In this document: positions 32,943 to 43,140 of the stretch, piece by piece
How the letters are laid out: each line of letters opens with the position of its first letter
Numbering within the stretch: the stretch's first letter is position 1
NCBI GenBank assembly: GCA_003584005.1
Contig: QXHL01000024.1
Span: forward strand, 1 to 43,140
Length of the DNA: 43,140 bases
Source of the DNA: Alicyclobacillaceae bacterium I2511
Lineage (GTDB): Bacteria; Bacillota; Bacilli; Alicyclobacillales; Alicyclobacillaceae
Direction of reading: 5' to 3'
The notes under the pieces: generated by a model
Told to the model about the DNA's origin: nothing
The model's input: the letters and a program-made list of their open reading frames with translations, nothing else
The model's database searches: none
Program-made: the position numbers and the translations under genes

Positions 32943-35744
32943 CTACTTCGCGTCGTACCAGGTTTTCCCGGAGTGAATGTCTACTTTTAGAGGAACGTTT
33001 AAGATCAACGCGTTTTCCATTGTTTCCTGTACTAATTCTGTTAATGTGGAAACCTGCCCTACTGGACATTCAAAAATCAGCTCATCGTGCACCTGTAGCA
33101 GCATTCTTGCTTGCAACGTAGATTCCATCAAAGACTTGTCTATGCGAACCATGGCAAGTTTGATGATATCTGCCGCAGTCCCCTGAATCGGTGTATTCAT
33201 GGCAGTACGTTCTGCGAAACTGCGTAGGTTATAATTCGAACTACGAATATCCTGCAGGTATCGGCGACGATTCAGTAGGGTGGTCACATACCCTTGACTG
33301 CGCGCCATCGCCACAATGTCCTCCATGTAGCGTGCAACCCCGGGAAACTTGGCAAAGTAGTCTGCAATAAACTGCGCAGCCGCTGCCCGCGGAATGTTTA
33401 AATTCTGGGACAAGCCATAGTCACTGATGCCATAAACAATCCCGAAGTTCACTGCCTTGGCCTGTCTTCTCATGAGCGGTGTCACCTCTTCCAAGGAAAC
33501 CCCAAACACCTTGGAAGCCGTACTGGTGTGAATATCCAAGCCCTGTCGAAAAGCGTCTATAAGAGCCTCATCCCTGGATATATGTGCTAGGATACGTAAC
33601 TCAATTTGGGAGTAATCCGCAGACAATATGACCCAATCCTCATAACTGGGTTCAAAAGCCCGACGAAGCTTCCGTCCTTCTTCAACGCGAATGGGGATAT
33701 TTTGCAGGTTTGGTTCACTGCTTGATAGTCTACCCGTTGCGGTGAGTGCCTGATGAAACCGCGTGTGCACCCGTCCAGTCTCCGGCCGAATGACCTTCAA
33801 CAGTCCTTCCACATAAGTAGATTGCAACTTGGCCAATTGCCGATAGTCAAGGATTTTTGCCACAACCTCATGATAGGGTGCTAGCTTTTCCAACACATCG
33901 GCGCTGGTAGAATACCCGGTCTTGGTCTTTTTCACGGCGGGCAGTCCAAGCTTGTCAAAAAGAACCGTCCCCATCTGCTTCGGTGAATTTAAATTAAACT
34001 CTGTGCCCGCGAGAGTGTAGATTTCCTGGGTCAACTGGCCAATTTGCATCTCCAATTCCCGACCATAGTCCTTCAGACGTTCCGGATTGACACGGAAGCC
34101 TAAAACCTCCATGCGTGCCAGCACAAACTCCAAAGGCAATTCAATTTGATAATACAAATCATCCAACCCTTGTGCTCGCAACCCCTCGGACATCCCTGTC
34201 TTCAGTTCGGGCAACAGGCTCGCCATGGCGGCCCACTGGCGAGCCCCGGCAAGTTCACTTCCAGTCAGTTCACTTCCAGTCAGTTCACTTCCAGTCAGTT
34301 CACTTCCAGTCAGTTCCTGCTCGGGCGACTTCATGGCAGAGTTTAAGGATGGGGACGTTACACCCACTGCCGTCGTTGGTCGAGAATTGGCTTTACCTAG
34401 GGTGGGAGGCGACGTTACGGATCGATGCAACTCTCGCTCCAAAATTACAGACAGTGTCAGTTCACCGTCCGAGGGATTCAACAAGTAGCTCGCAATCATT
34501 CCGTCGAACCACAAATCCCCAGGTTTCAAAGTTTCTCCTCGCCCATCTAGAACAACAGTCAGTGCTTTCAGGTCAAAAACCGCTCGTGCCTGCGCTGGCG
34601 ACCATAACTGCTGCAAGTCGGCCATCTCCAGTTCACCTTGCAGTGAAATGTAATACCCTACATCGCGACTCCCCAAAGCAAACCCCAATAAATTAGCCGT
34701 TTGGTAGTCTTCTGCATCCAAAACTGGGATAATTCCCACCCATTCCCCCAAGCGGGGCCAAACATGTGACAATTCCTCGCGAGACTGCACCACGGTAACC
34801 GGAACTTCAGCCAAATTATCCTGTTGTGACGACGTCTGGTTGGTCCGCGTCTGGTCCGCATACGGCTGGGAGAACAACTCACTTGATTCTAGGAGAGACT
34901 GGAACCCTAACTGCATAAAGACGCGCCTCACTGCGTCTTTAGAAAAACCGTGATAGCGCAAGTTTTCCAGTTCTAAAGGCAGGGGAACATCACGCCGAAT
35001 CGTAGCCAGTTGTTTGGACATTCGGGCATCCTGCTGGTGTTCCATCAAACGCTCACGCAACTTCACTCCAGAAATTTGGTCCATGTGGGCCAAGACCTCT
35101 TCCACCGTCGGATAGACTGTGAGCAGCTTGATGGCAGTCTTCTCCCCCACCCCCGGTACGCCCGGGATGTTGTCCGACGAATCCCCCATCAATCCCTTGA
35201 GATCCACAATTTGTGCTGGTGTGAGATGAAACCTCTCCATGACTGCCGCGGGATTATAACGGTCTATATCGGTGACACCGCGACGTGTCAAAAGCGCTTG
35301 GACATGTGGGGAAACCAATTGCAGCAGGTCCTTGTCCCCCGACACAATTACCGCATCCAACCCCACTTGCTCTGCAGACAGGGACAAGGTGCCAATAATA
35401 TCGTCTGCCTCAAAAGGTGTCTGTTCCACCATGACAATGCCAAAAGCGGTCAGAACCTCTCGTACCAGTGGAAACTGTTCTGACAGTTCATTAGGTGTCT
35501 TATCCCGCGTTCCTTTATATGCGGCATACAAATCGTGACGGAAAGTCTTCTTTGCGGCGTCAAACGCTACCACAACGTGTGTAGGTTGCTCGTCTCGCAA
35601 CACCTTGAGCAGCATCTGAATGAATCCGAAAACGGCGTTCGTCAACCTCCCTTCGGCGTTGGACAAGGGGGGTAACGCGAAAAAGGCTCGGTATGTAATG
35701 CTGTTTCCATCCACAAGCAACAGTTTTTCGTGGGGTTGGGACAT
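32943..35744 (-). CDS. polA: DNA polymerase I
   Basis: The ATG at 35744 has GAGGTG five bases upstream; an ATG 12 bases further upstream is the alternative. The product of about 933 residues has the 5'-3' exonuclease domain (LLLVDGNSITYRAFFAL; EADDIIGTLS; VSGDKDLLQLV; DLKGLMGDSSDNIPGVPGVGEKTA), a vestigial 3'-5' exonuclease domain without the D-x-E pair, as in Bacillus Pol I, and the family A polymerase: motif A DYSQIELRILAH, motif B RRQAKAVNFGIVYG, motif C LQVHDELIFE. An unusual ELTGS repeat lies in the linker near residue 480. It does repair and Okazaki processing and is followed by mutM. Confidence 0.97.
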   Translation of the reverse strand: MSQPHEKLLLVDGNSITYRAFFALPPLSNAEGRLTNAVFGFIQMLLKVLRDEQPTHVVVAFDAAKKTFRHDLYAAYKGTRDKTPNELSEQFPLVREVLTAFGIVMVEQTPFEADDIIGTLSLSAEQVGLDAVIVSGDKDLLQLVSPHVQALLTRRGVTDIDRYNPAAVMERFHLTPAQIVDLKGLMGDSSDNIPGVPGVGEKTAIKLLTVYPTVEEVLAHMDQISGVKLRERLMEHQQDARMSKQLATIRRDVPLPLELENLRYHGFSKDAVRRVFMQLGFQSLLESSELFSQPYADQTRTNQTSSQQDNLAEVPVTVVQSREELSHVWPRLGEWVGIIPVLDAEDYQTANLLGFALGSRDVGYYISLQGELEMADLQQLWSPAQARAVFDLKALTVVLDGRGETLKPGDLWFDGMIASYLLNPSDGELTLSVILERELHRSVTSPPTLGKANSRPTTAVGVTSPSLNSAMKSPEQELTGSELTGSELTGSELTGSELAGARQWAAMASLLPELKTGMSEGLRAQGLDDLYYQIELPLEFVLARMEVLGFRVNPERLKDYGRELEMQIGQLTQEIYTLAGTEFNLNSPKQMGTVLFDKLGLPAVKKTKTGYSTSADVLEKLAPYHEVVAKILDYRQLAKLQSTYVEGLLKVIRPETGRVHTRFHQALTATGRLSSSEPNLQNIPIRVEEGRKLRRAFEPSYEDWVILSADYSQIELRILAHISRDEALIDAFRQGLDIHTSTASKVFGVSLEEVTPLMRRQAKAVNFGIVYGISDYGLSQNLNIPRAAAAQFIADYFAKFPGVARYMEDIVAMARSQGYVTTLLNRRRYLQDIRSSNYNLRSFAERTAMNTPIQGTAADIIKLAMVRIDKSLMESTLQARMLLQVHDELIFECPVGQVSTLTELVQETMENALILNVPLKVDIHSGKTWYDAK
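34252..34311 (-). repeat. 15-bp tandem repeat inside polA (ELTGS x4)
   Basis: Four exact copies of AGTTCACTTCCAGTC on the plus strand encode a pentapeptide repeat ELTGS in DNA polymerase I, between the vestigial exonuclease and the polymerase domain. Being a multiple of three, length change keeps the frame. The copies are identical, pointing to recent expansion. Confidence 0.95.
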
Positions 35745-35759
35745 GACGCACCTCATTTT

Positions 35760-35798
35760 AGAAAAGTAGCCGCCCCGTCGCTAGATACCGGAGCGGCT
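35760..35798 (-). terminator. Intrinsic terminator after mdh
   Basis: AGCCGCTCCG/CGGGGCGGCT forms a 10-bp stem (one G-U) followed on the minus strand by ACTTTTCT. It lies about 75 bases past the mdh stop and before polA. Confidence 0.85.
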
Positions 35799-35873
35799 TG
35801 CTATAAAAGTTAAATTGAAGCAGTCGTTCATCGATAATTCCGCTGTGGCAAACTCGCCACAGACTCGCGTCGA

Positions 35874-36815
35874 CTAGCGACCCCCAGCTATCTTGACAAC
35901 TTTGCGGACAGACTCCGCAGATTTATCAAGGGCTTCTCTTTCTTCCGGTAACAGGTCCACCTCAAGAATTTTCTCAATCCCATTGCCACCCAGCACCGTT
36001 GGAACACCCAAGAACAAATCTTGATACCCATATTCGCCTTCCAAGTAAGCAATCGCAGGTAAAACGCGCCTTTTGTCTTTAATGATAGCTTCGGTCATCT
36101 CCAACAGTGAGGCACCCGGTGCATAGTAGGCACTCCCGCTTCCCAACAGGTTGACGATTTCGCCACCACCCTTGCGGGTCCGCTCCACAATGGCGTCAAT
36201 CCTGTCTTTCGGTAACAGCTTCTCTAAAGGCACGCCGCCGACATTGGAGTAACGAACAAAGGGAACCATGTCATCCCCGTGAACTCCCAGGACAAACCCG
36301 TGTACGTCTTCCACCGATACACTCAGTTCCTCTGCAACAAAGGTGCGGAAGCGAGCGGTGTCGAGCACGCCAGCCATCCCCACAACCCGATTTTTCGGAA
36401 AACCAGAGGTCTTAAAGGCCACGTAGGTCATAGCGTCCACAGGATTGCTCAAGATGACCAAGACGGCATTCGGAGAGAATTTCACGACCTGCTCGGTAAC
36501 GGCCTTGACAATGGCTGCATTGGTGCCTACTAAATCATCTCGGCTCATTCCGGGTTTACGAGCCATTCCTGCGGTGATGATGACGACATCCGAGTCAGCA
36601 GTGTCTTCATAGCTTGCCGTGCCATGAATAAATACATCCGCTCCAAGAATAGGCATGGCTTCCAACATATCCAGTGCCTTCCCCTTGGTTGGGTTCTCCA
36701 GTTGTGGAATGTCCACCAACACGATATCTCCCAATTCGCGCATAGCCAGCATCATCGTCGTAGTGGCCCCTGTGAAACCAGCGCCAATCACTGAAATCTT
36801 TTTCCGTTTCAACAT
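35874..36815 (-). CDS. mdh: Malate dehydrogenase
   Basis: Start at ATG 36815 with GGAGGAGGG six bases upstream; a longer frame to 36902 lacks a ribosome site. The 313-residue LDH/MDH-family protein has the NAD fold [78 protein letters not shown] (Arg substrate site) and [16 protein letters not shown] with the catalytic His. It reversibly oxidises malate in the TCA cycle. It follows icd (58 bases after a hairpin), as in the Bacillus citrate gene group. Confidence 0.96.
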   Translation of the reverse strand: MLKRKKISVIGAGFTGATTTMMLAMRELGDIVLVDIPQLENPTKGKALDMLEAMPILGADVFIHGTASYEDTADSDVVIITAGMARKPGMSRDDLVGTNAAIVKAVTEQVVKFSPNAVLVILSNPVDAMTYVAFKTSGFPKNRVVGMAGVLDTARFRTFVAEELSVSVEDVHGFVLGVHGDDMVPFVRYSNVGGVPLEKLLPKDRIDAIVERTRKGGGEIVNLLGSGSAYYAPGASLLEMTEAIIKDKRRVLPAIAYLEGEYGYQDLFLGVPTVLGGNGIEKILEVDLLPEEREALDKSAESVRKVVKIAGGR

Positions 36816-36886
36816 GGTTATCCCTCCTCCACAATCCTGAGAATTCACGAGTGCAAAAGCTTTGTGGAAACCAAAGTAATAGCACA

Positions 36887-36914
36887 TCCCATCGCCCCAC
36901 ACAGGGCAATGGGA
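36887..36914 (-). terminator. Hairpin in the icd-mdh gap
   Basis: TCCCATTGCCC/GGGCGATGGGA forms an 11-bp stem on the minus strand, 16 bases after the icd stop. No clear U-tract follows, so it may be an RNA processing or stability element rather than a full terminator. Confidence 0.5.
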
Positions 36915-36929
36915 AAGACCATCCAGATT

Positions 36930-38225
36930 TTACAGATTGGCAATCATTGCGTCTGCAAAACCAGAGGTCTTGACCTCTTTAGCGCCCTCCATGAGGCGGG
37001 CAAAATCATACGTAACCGTCTTTTGCTGAATAGTTTTTTCCAAAGCTTCATTGATAACCTGTGCCGCTTCCATCCAGCCCATGTACTCAAACATCATGAC
37101 GCCAGACAAAATCAATGAGCCAGGATTCACCTTGTCCAACCCGGCGTACTTTGGCGCTGTGCCATGTGTGGCTTCAAACACCGCATGACCCGTAGTGTAG
37201 TTAATATTGGCCCCAGGAGCTATGCCAATACCACCGACTTGCGCGGCTAAAGCGTCAGAGATAAAGTCTCCGTTGAGATTCATGGTGGCAATGACTTCAT
37301 ATTCTGCAGGTCGGGTGAGGATTTGCTGTAAGAAGGCATCGGTAATCACGTCCTTGACCACCAATTTGCCTGCCTTCGTTGCGGCCTGCTGTGCTGCGTC
37401 TGCGGCGACCTGACCTTGCTCATCTTTGATGCGGTCATACTGGGCCCAGGTAAATACCTTGTCCCCATATTCTTGTTCGGCCACCTCATATCCCCAGTTC
37501 TTAAAGGCACCCTCAGTGAACTTCATGATGTTGCCCTTGTGTACCAGGGTCACGCTCTTGCGGCCATGCTGCAAAGCATACTCAATGGCTGAACGCATTA
37601 AACGCTGTGTCCCATCCTTGGAGACGGGCTTGATGCCAATGCCAGAAGTCTCAGGAAAACGAATTTTAGTGACGTCCAACACATCCTGCAAATAGGCAAC
37701 CAATTTTCGGGCTTCTTCTGTGCCTTCCTGCCACTCAATGCCTGCATAAATGTCTTCTGAGTTTTCCCGGAAAATAACCATATCCACCAATTCTGGATGT
37801 TTCACAGGTGAGGGAACACCCTGGAAGTAGCGCACCGGGCGCTGACATACGTAGAGGTCCAGTTCCTGGCGTAAAGCCACATTCAAAGATCTAAAGCCAC
37901 CACCAATGGGGGTAGTCAAAGGTCCCTTGATGCCCACTAAATACTCGCGTAACGCCGTCAAAGTGTCTTCCGGCAACCAACTGCCATACTGATTGAATGC
38001 CTTTTCTCCAGCGAAAACTTCATACCAGGCAATCTTACGCTCACCTGCGTACGCCTTATCTACCGCTGCGTCAAGTACTCTTACAGACGCCTGCCAAATG
38101 TCTGGACCCGTGCCATCCCCTTCTATGAATGGAATAATAGGATGGTTCGGTACGACCAACTTTCCGTCCTTGAGCGTGATGGATTCTCCCTCACGCGGAG
38201 GCTGAAACTGTTTTAACTGCACCAC
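36930..38225 (-). CDS. icd: NADP-dependent isocitrate dehydrogenase
   Basis: The GTG at 38225 lies 8 bases after GGGGAGG. The 431-residue protein matches bacterial Icd: [51 protein letters not shown] (substrate Ser of RSLNV and Arg residues), [29 protein letters not shown] and the adenine-binding [11 protein letters not shown]. It decarboxylates isocitrate to 2-oxoglutarate. It is upstream of mdh. citZ, which precedes icd in Bacillus, is not present; trpS is there instead. Confidence 0.97.
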   Translation of the reverse strand: MVQLKQFQPPREGESITLKDGKLVVPNHPIIPFIEGDGTGPDIWQASVRVLDAAVDKAYAGERKIAWYEVFAGEKAFNQYGSWLPEDTLTALREYLVGIKGPLTTPIGGGFRSLNVALRQELDLYVCQRPVRYFQGVPSPVKHPELVDMVIFRENSEDIYAGIEWQEGTEEARKLVAYLQDVLDVTKIRFPETSGIGIKPVSKDGTQRLMRSAIEYALQHGRKSVTLVHKGNIMKFTEGAFKNWGYEVAEQEYGDKVFTWAQYDRIKDEQGQVAADAAQQAATKAGKLVVKDVITDAFLQQILTRPAEYEVIATMNLNGDFISDALAAQVGGIGIAPGANINYTTGHAVFEATHGTAPKYAGLDKVNPGSLILSGVMMFEYMGWMEAAQVINEALEKTIQQKTVTYDFARLMEGAKEVKTSGFADAMIANL

Positions 38226-38515
38226 GAAATACGCCTCCCCTATGTAACCAAGTATAAAAACCTCTGGTGACTTCTGCGCCTGGCGGCGCGGCCTCCGGCC
38301 ACAGCAGGGTCCAATTTAGGCGGTAGCAAAAGCGCCTAAACACGTAGACACGTGGGAGCAGTTGCAACTCCTCCGTATGCGCTAGGCCGGAACGCTCAGA
38401 CATAGCAAATTACCACCACATATGATACCACAATTGGATAGCGTGATAAACCCAAACTGACCCTTCGCCCTGACTCATTTGACAGAACCCAGTTACGCGC
38501 TTTGAATAGGGCCCA
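38226..38515. other. Upstream region of icd with hairpin
   Basis: 290 bases between trpS and icd. A perfect 8-bp stem TTTAGGCG/CGCCTAAA (38315-38340) and GC-rich short repeats (38277-38300) are present. Promoter hexamers for icd are not clear. The hairpin could act in trpS termination or icd control. Confidence 0.4.
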
Positions 38516-39565
38516 TTAGCGGATAAAGCCAAACTTATTCTTCACATCGGCAAGAGTGGCTTGACTGGCCGCTGTTGCCCGCTGGGCTCCGGTTTGCAGG
38601 AGGGCTAGGAGGGCTTGGGATTCAACCAGCTCATGGTAACGTGTCTGTATCGGTGCCAACATGTCCACAACAACTTCCGCCAAATCTTTTTTAAAGGGCC
38701 CATACCCTTTCCCCACATACATCGACTCCACATCTTCAATAGACTTGTCGGAACACAGCGCATAAATGGTCATCAAGTTGCTGATGGCTGGCTTGTTTTC
38801 CAAATCATAGTGCACCTCCCGACTGCTGTCAGTAACCGCCCGAGACACCTTTTTGCGAATTGCATCTGGTCCATCCAGCATAGAAATGTACGCTGCGGAG
38901 TTTTCATCGCTCTTACTCATTTTTTTCTCTGGGTCTTCCAAACTCATAATGCGCCCCCCCATTTTGGGAATATAGGGCTCTGGAATCGTAAAGGTTTGCC
39001 CATACTGGTGATTAAATCTGTCCGCAATGTCTCGGGTCAATTCGAGGTGTTGTTTTTGGTCCTCACCGACGGGTACCCATTGCGTTTGGTAGAGCAGAAT
39101 GTCCGCCGCCATCAGCGCCGGATATGTAAACAATCCTGCTGTAACCACATCTTTTTTCGCCGATTTGTCCTTAAACTGAATCATCCGCCCCAGTTCTCCA
39201 TAGTGTGTGACACACTGCAGCAACCACCCTAGTTCCGCATGTGCCGACACGTGTGATTGAACAAACAGCGTAGATTGTTCTGGGTTTATCCCGGCCGCCA
39301 AATACAGGGCAATCAGGTTCTTGGTATTGGTCCGCAAAGCTGCAGGGTCCTGGGGCACCGTAACCGCGTGCAGGTCCACAATACAAAAAAAACAGTTTGC
39401 TTCTTCCTGGAGTTTTATAAAGTTTTTCATGGCACCTAAATAATTTCCAAGCGTCAGGGTCCCACTCGGCTGGATTCCGGAAAAAACCACTGGTTTGCCG
39501 GAGCCATTGATTGGTTCGTCAAGTTGTGGCTGCCCTTGTGAAGTCTTCAAACTCTGTGTAATCAC
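38516..39565 (-). CDS. trpS: Tryptophanyl-tRNA synthetase
   Basis: The chosen GTG 39565 has AGAAGGGGTG about 8 bases upstream; the ATG at 39589 is an alternative that adds 8 residues. The 349-residue class I synthetase has the HIGH-equivalent PSGTLTLGNYLGAM, the TrpRS segment NCFFCIVDLHAVTVPQDP, GLFTYPALMAADILLYQT, VPVGEDQKQHLELTRDIA and the KMSKS loop EDPEKKMSKSDENSAAYI. It charges tRNA-Trp. An unusual N-terminal extension of about 30 residues precedes VVFSGIQPSG. A hairpin and short repeats lie upstream. Confidence 0.95.
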   Translation of the reverse strand: MITQSLKTSQGQPQLDEPINGSGKPVVFSGIQPSGTLTLGNYLGAMKNFIKLQEEANCFFCIVDLHAVTVPQDPAALRTNTKNLIALYLAAGINPEQSTLFVQSHVSAHAELGWLLQCVTHYGELGRMIQFKDKSAKKDVVTAGLFTYPALMAADILLYQTQWVPVGEDQKQHLELTRDIADRFNHQYGQTFTIPEPYIPKMGGRIMSLEDPEKKMSKSDENSAAYISMLDGPDAIRKKVSRAVTDSSREVHYDLENKPAISNLMTIYALCSDKSIEDVESMYVGKGYGPFKKDLAEVVVDMLAPIQTRYHELVESQALLALLQTGAQRATAASQATLADVKNKFGFIR

Positions 39566-39613
39566 TAAACAAAACACCCCTTCTGTCATGAAGATACGTG
39601 CAGAGACACCTTT

Positions 39614-39653
39614 AAAATGAGAGTCCACCGCCGTCCGCGTTGGCTCTCATTTT
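39614..39653 (-). terminator. Hairpin between pyk and trpS
   Basis: AAAATGAGAG/CTCTCATTTT forms a perfect 10-bp stem with a 20-base loop in the gap. It may terminate pyk transcription or act as a trpS leader structure. Just upstream a 17-base unit (TATTCTTCATTTCCGGG on the plus strand) is repeated at 39663 and 39683. I found no T-box motif here. Confidence 0.55.
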
Positions 39654-39754
39654 ATCACACCATATTCTTCATTTCCGGGCCGTATTCTTCATTTCCGGGT
39701 CCGTGGTTGTTAACTAAACAATAGGGTAGGGGGCGTGTCTACCAGGTGTAACCA

Positions 39755-41515
39755 CTACAGAACCATTGCTCTCCCCTTATAAACCAATCCCCGGTTGGCA
39801 TCAATGGTGACCCACTCGCCATCAGTAATCTGTGCCAGTGCACCCTTGGCCCCCACGATAACAGGCTTCCCCAAACTCAATCCCACCACCGCAGCATGGG
39901 AAGTCAGACCGCCCTCCTCAGTAATCAAGGCGACCGCCTTCTCGATAGCGGGAACCAGGTCCTTGTCGGTGGCTTTAGCCACTAGGACATCCCCAACCTG
40001 TACCCGGCCTAGCAAGTCTTCCCCTGGGCCACAAACCACCGCACGGCCACTCACAGATCCTGACCCGATACCAGTGCCCTGTACAATCACCTCACCGATG
40101 GTATGCACTTTTAGAAGGTTAGTGGTGCCTTGTTGGCCTACAGGCACCCCCGCAATAATTAAGACCAAGTCCCCATGTTGCACATATCCAGTTTCCAAAG
40201 CCTCGTGGACAGAAGTTTCTAAAACCTCATCCGTGGTTTGCACAGGGGGAATGATTACCGAATACACCCCAAAACTAACACTCAGTCGGCGAGCCACCTC
40301 TGCGCGTGGCGTCATGGCTATAATAGGAGCATTCGGTCTGTGCTTAGAAAGCATACGAGCCGTGTGCCCAGATGCTGTGGCCGCTAAAATAGCTTGAATC
40401 CCAAGTTCGTCCGTCATTGCCTGGGCGGCGTGACCGATGGCATCTGTGACCGTCTGGCCAGACACAACCACATGCCTGTCCACAACCTCATTTGCCTGCA
40501 ATCCTGCCTCAGATCGCAAAGCGATTTGCGCCATTGTGCGCACAGACTCCAGCGGATACCGCCCGGCAGCCGTCTCCCCACTGAGCATCACCGCGTCGGT
40601 TCCGTCAAAAATAGCGTTGGCCACATCTGTGGCCTCTGCTCGGGTGGGCCGGGGATTCCGCTGCATGGAATCGAGCATTTGGGTAGCCGTAATCACTGGT
40701 TTCCCAGCTCGATTGCACAGGGCAATCATCTTTTTCTGAGCCACAGGCACTTCCTCCGTAGGGACCTCAACCCCAAGGTCTCCGCGAGCTACCATAATAC
40801 CATCTGCCACTTCCACAATCTCTGGGAGACGGTCCAGCCCCTCCCGGGTTTCAATTTTGGCAAAAATGTCCGCATGATAGTGGTGTTCTTCTAAAATTCT
40901 GCGCACTTCCAAAACATCCGCCGCTTTACGCACAAAAGAGGCAGCAAATAAGTCCACACCCTGTTCTATCCCAAAACGCAAGTCTGCCGCATCCTTCTCC
41001 GTCACTCCAGGAATGCGGAGCGTTACACCGGGGACATTGATGCCCTTGTTGTCTTTTAGGGTGCCCCCATTGGTCACCGTGCAGTGAATGTCATGTCCAT
41101 CCACCCGGTTCACCACCATGCCAATGAGACCATCGTCTATGCGAATGGGGGCACCCGGATACACGTCCTCCACCAGTCCCTCGTAAGAAATCCAAACTCG
41201 TTTTGCGGTCCCGTACTCCAGTGGGTCGATGGTTAACACTAGTTCTTCCCCATCCTGCAGTTCTACCTGCCCCCCCTGAATCTTACCGGTGCGGATTTTT
41301 GGGCCTTTAATGTCCAGCATAATCCCGACATGCTTTCCAAGCTTTGCGGCTGCCTCGCGGATGCGCCGAATTCGTGCCCCGTGTTCCTCATAGGACCCAT
41401 GGGAAAAGTTCAACCTTGCCACGTCCAGACCCGCCTCAATCAAGGATGCCAACATTTCTGGAGACTCACTGGCCGGGCCAATTGTGCACACAATTTTAGT
41501 TCGTCTTCTTTGCAA
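39755..41515 (-). CDS. pyk: Pyruvate kinase with C-terminal PEP-utiliser domain
   Basis: The 586-residue protein starts MQRRRTKIVCTIGPASESPEML and has the ARLNFSHG motif (active-site Arg/Asn), IMLDIKGPKIRTG, DIFAKIETREGLD with the catalytic Lys, VARGDLGVEVP, and RAEATDVANAIFDGTDAVMLSGETAAGRYP. The extra C-terminal domain (about residues 475-586) with EDLLGRVQVGDVLVA and EEGGLTSHAAVVGLSLGKPVIVGA is the phosphohistidine-like domain of Bacillus-type pyruvate kinases. It makes ATP and pyruvate at the end of glycolysis. It is downstream of pfkA by about 57 bases, probably co-transcribed. Confidence 0.97.
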   Translation of the reverse strand: MQRRRTKIVCTIGPASESPEMLASLIEAGLDVARLNFSHGSYEEHGARIRRIREAAAKLGKHVGIMLDIKGPKIRTGKIQGGQVELQDGEELVLTIDPLEYGTAKRVWISYEGLVEDVYPGAPIRIDDGLIGMVVNRVDGHDIHCTVTNGGTLKDNKGINVPGVTLRIPGVTEKDAADLRFGIEQGVDLFAASFVRKAADVLEVRRILEEHHYHADIFAKIETREGLDRLPEIVEVADGIMVARGDLGVEVPTEEVPVAQKKMIALCNRAGKPVITATQMLDSMQRNPRPTRAEATDVANAIFDGTDAVMLSGETAAGRYPLESVRTMAQIALRSEAGLQANEVVDRHVVVSGQTVTDAIGHAAQAMTDELGIQAILAATASGHTARMLSKHRPNAPIIAMTPRAEVARRLSVSFGVYSVIIPPVQTTDEVLETSVHEALETGYVQHGDLVLIIAGVPVGQQGTTNLLKVHTIGEVIVQGTGIGSGSVSGRAVVCGPGEDLLGRVQVGDVLVAKATDKDLVPAIEKAVALITEEGGLTSHAAVVGLSLGKPVIVGAKGALAQITDGEWVTIDANRGLVYKGRAMVL

Positions 41516-41572
41516 TGAACCACACCGCCTCTGATAAATAGATATCTAAATAGCATAAAATGCATCAGTAGA

Positions 41573-42634
<1,062 letters not shown>

Positions 42635-42804
42635 TCACTCGTTACACGTATTTTGTCCCTGGGGGACGTAACAAGTCCCTATTGATGCTCGCAAATTCCC
42701 AGTTCCCTAATTTTACAAAACGGATGAACCGTAAATCTAATCATTATGTTCAAAGTTCACCCGCTTTGACACACCCAAGCCACTGCGACTGGGCGTCTGT
42801 ACCC

Positions 42805-43140
42805 TCAAGTAGAAATTTTATCTGCCACTTGTTCAAAGTATACTCCCATATTCCTATACTTATCGTACCTTGTCTGCAATAGTTCAGCAATAGAAAGCTG
42901 CTGGAGATCAGACAGTGCGTGCTGCACTTGGCGTTTCACACTTTGAATGGCCTGCACAGGGTTCTTTTGTGCACCCCCTTCAGGTTCTCGAATGATGCCG
43001 TCTGCCACCCCGAGTTCCAACAGGTCTTGTGCGCTGATGTGCATGGTTTCTGCGGCCCGAGCGGCCTGACTGGAGTCTTTCCACATGATGGCCGCTGCAG
43101 ACTCGGGTGCGATTACCGAGTACCAGGCATACTCCAGTAC
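42805..43140 (-). CDS. accA: Acetyl-CoA carboxylase carboxyltransferase alpha subunit, C-terminal part
   Basis: The frame runs into the window from the right edge: EYAWYSVIAPESAAAIMWKDSSQAARAAETMHISAQDLLELGVADGIIREPEGGAQKNP, the conserved C-terminal region of AccA (xYSVISPEGAAAILWKD), then a helical tail ending VADKIST. It transfers carboxyl from biotin to acetyl-CoA in the first step of fatty-acid synthesis. About two thirds of the gene lies outside. It is upstream of pfkA by about 270 bases. Confidence 0.93.
   Translation of the reverse strand, partial: VLEYAWYSVIAPESAAAIMWKDSSQAARAAETMHISAQDLLELGVADGIIREPEGGAQKNPVQAIQSVKRQVQHALSDLQQLSIAELLQTRYDKYRNMGVYFEQVADKIST

Noticed and set aside
39566-39754. 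T-box riboswitch upstream of trpS
   Set aside because: No T-box core motif (TGGNACCGCG-like) or specifier stem was found; only a simple hairpin and direct repeats.

Overview
The window looks like a Bacillales chromosome, probably Alicyclobacillaceae or a close relative. The right third (about 30.7-43.1 kb) carries the Bacillus-type housekeeping order accA-pfkA-pyk-trpS-icd-mdh-polA-mutM-coaE plus a lytic transglycosylase, all on the minus strand with strong GGAGG-type ribosome sites. The species is an inference from gene order and protein style, not a database result.

Layout. (1) 1-5.1 kb is a mobile-element graveyard: a group II intron whose reverse transcriptase gene is interrupted at YADD by what looks like the 5' end of a second intron, an IS3-family element sitting at the first codons of a Phd/RelE toxin-antitoxin pair, and decayed IS1380-, IS21- and IS3-type fragments. 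(2) 5.1-6.75 kb holds a second toxin-antitoxin-like pair, a small frameshifted ORF, a conserved GC hairpin, a truncated tyrosine recombinase and a 3' fragment of tRNA-Leu. (3) 6.75-26.57 kb is an island of about 20 kb bounded by direct repeats of the tRNA-Leu 3' half. It holds an AT-rich three-gene cassette of unknown function, a type I restriction-modification operon (hsdM-hsdS-hsdR) with a fourth gene for a 943-residue membrane protein, an orphan antitoxin-like gene with a second decayed recombinase, an XRE repressor divergent from a YhaM-like OB/HD protein gene, a 1127-residue SIR2 protein of the defence-associated sirtuin type, and a third decayed recombinase next to an intact tRNA-Leu(GAG). 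(4) 26.7-30.7 kb has an intergenic tract with repeats and a 27-bp palindrome, then a hexapeptide acetyltransferase, an FAD oxidoreductase and an EamA transporter. (5) 30.7-43.1 kb is core metabolism and DNA repair.

How it works together. The tRNA-Leu appears to be the integration site for elements encoding the recombinases. The partial tRNA copy followed by its own recombinase fragment suggests tandem accretion of two related elements. The cargo is mostly anti-phage: restriction-modification, a sirtuin NADase candidate, toxin-antitoxin modules and unknown membrane proteins. The recombinases are all broken, so the island looks immobilised. In the cases where homology lets the ancestral codon be inferred, the in-frame stops in the decayed genes are single C:G to T:A transitions. 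The core genes on the right are intact.
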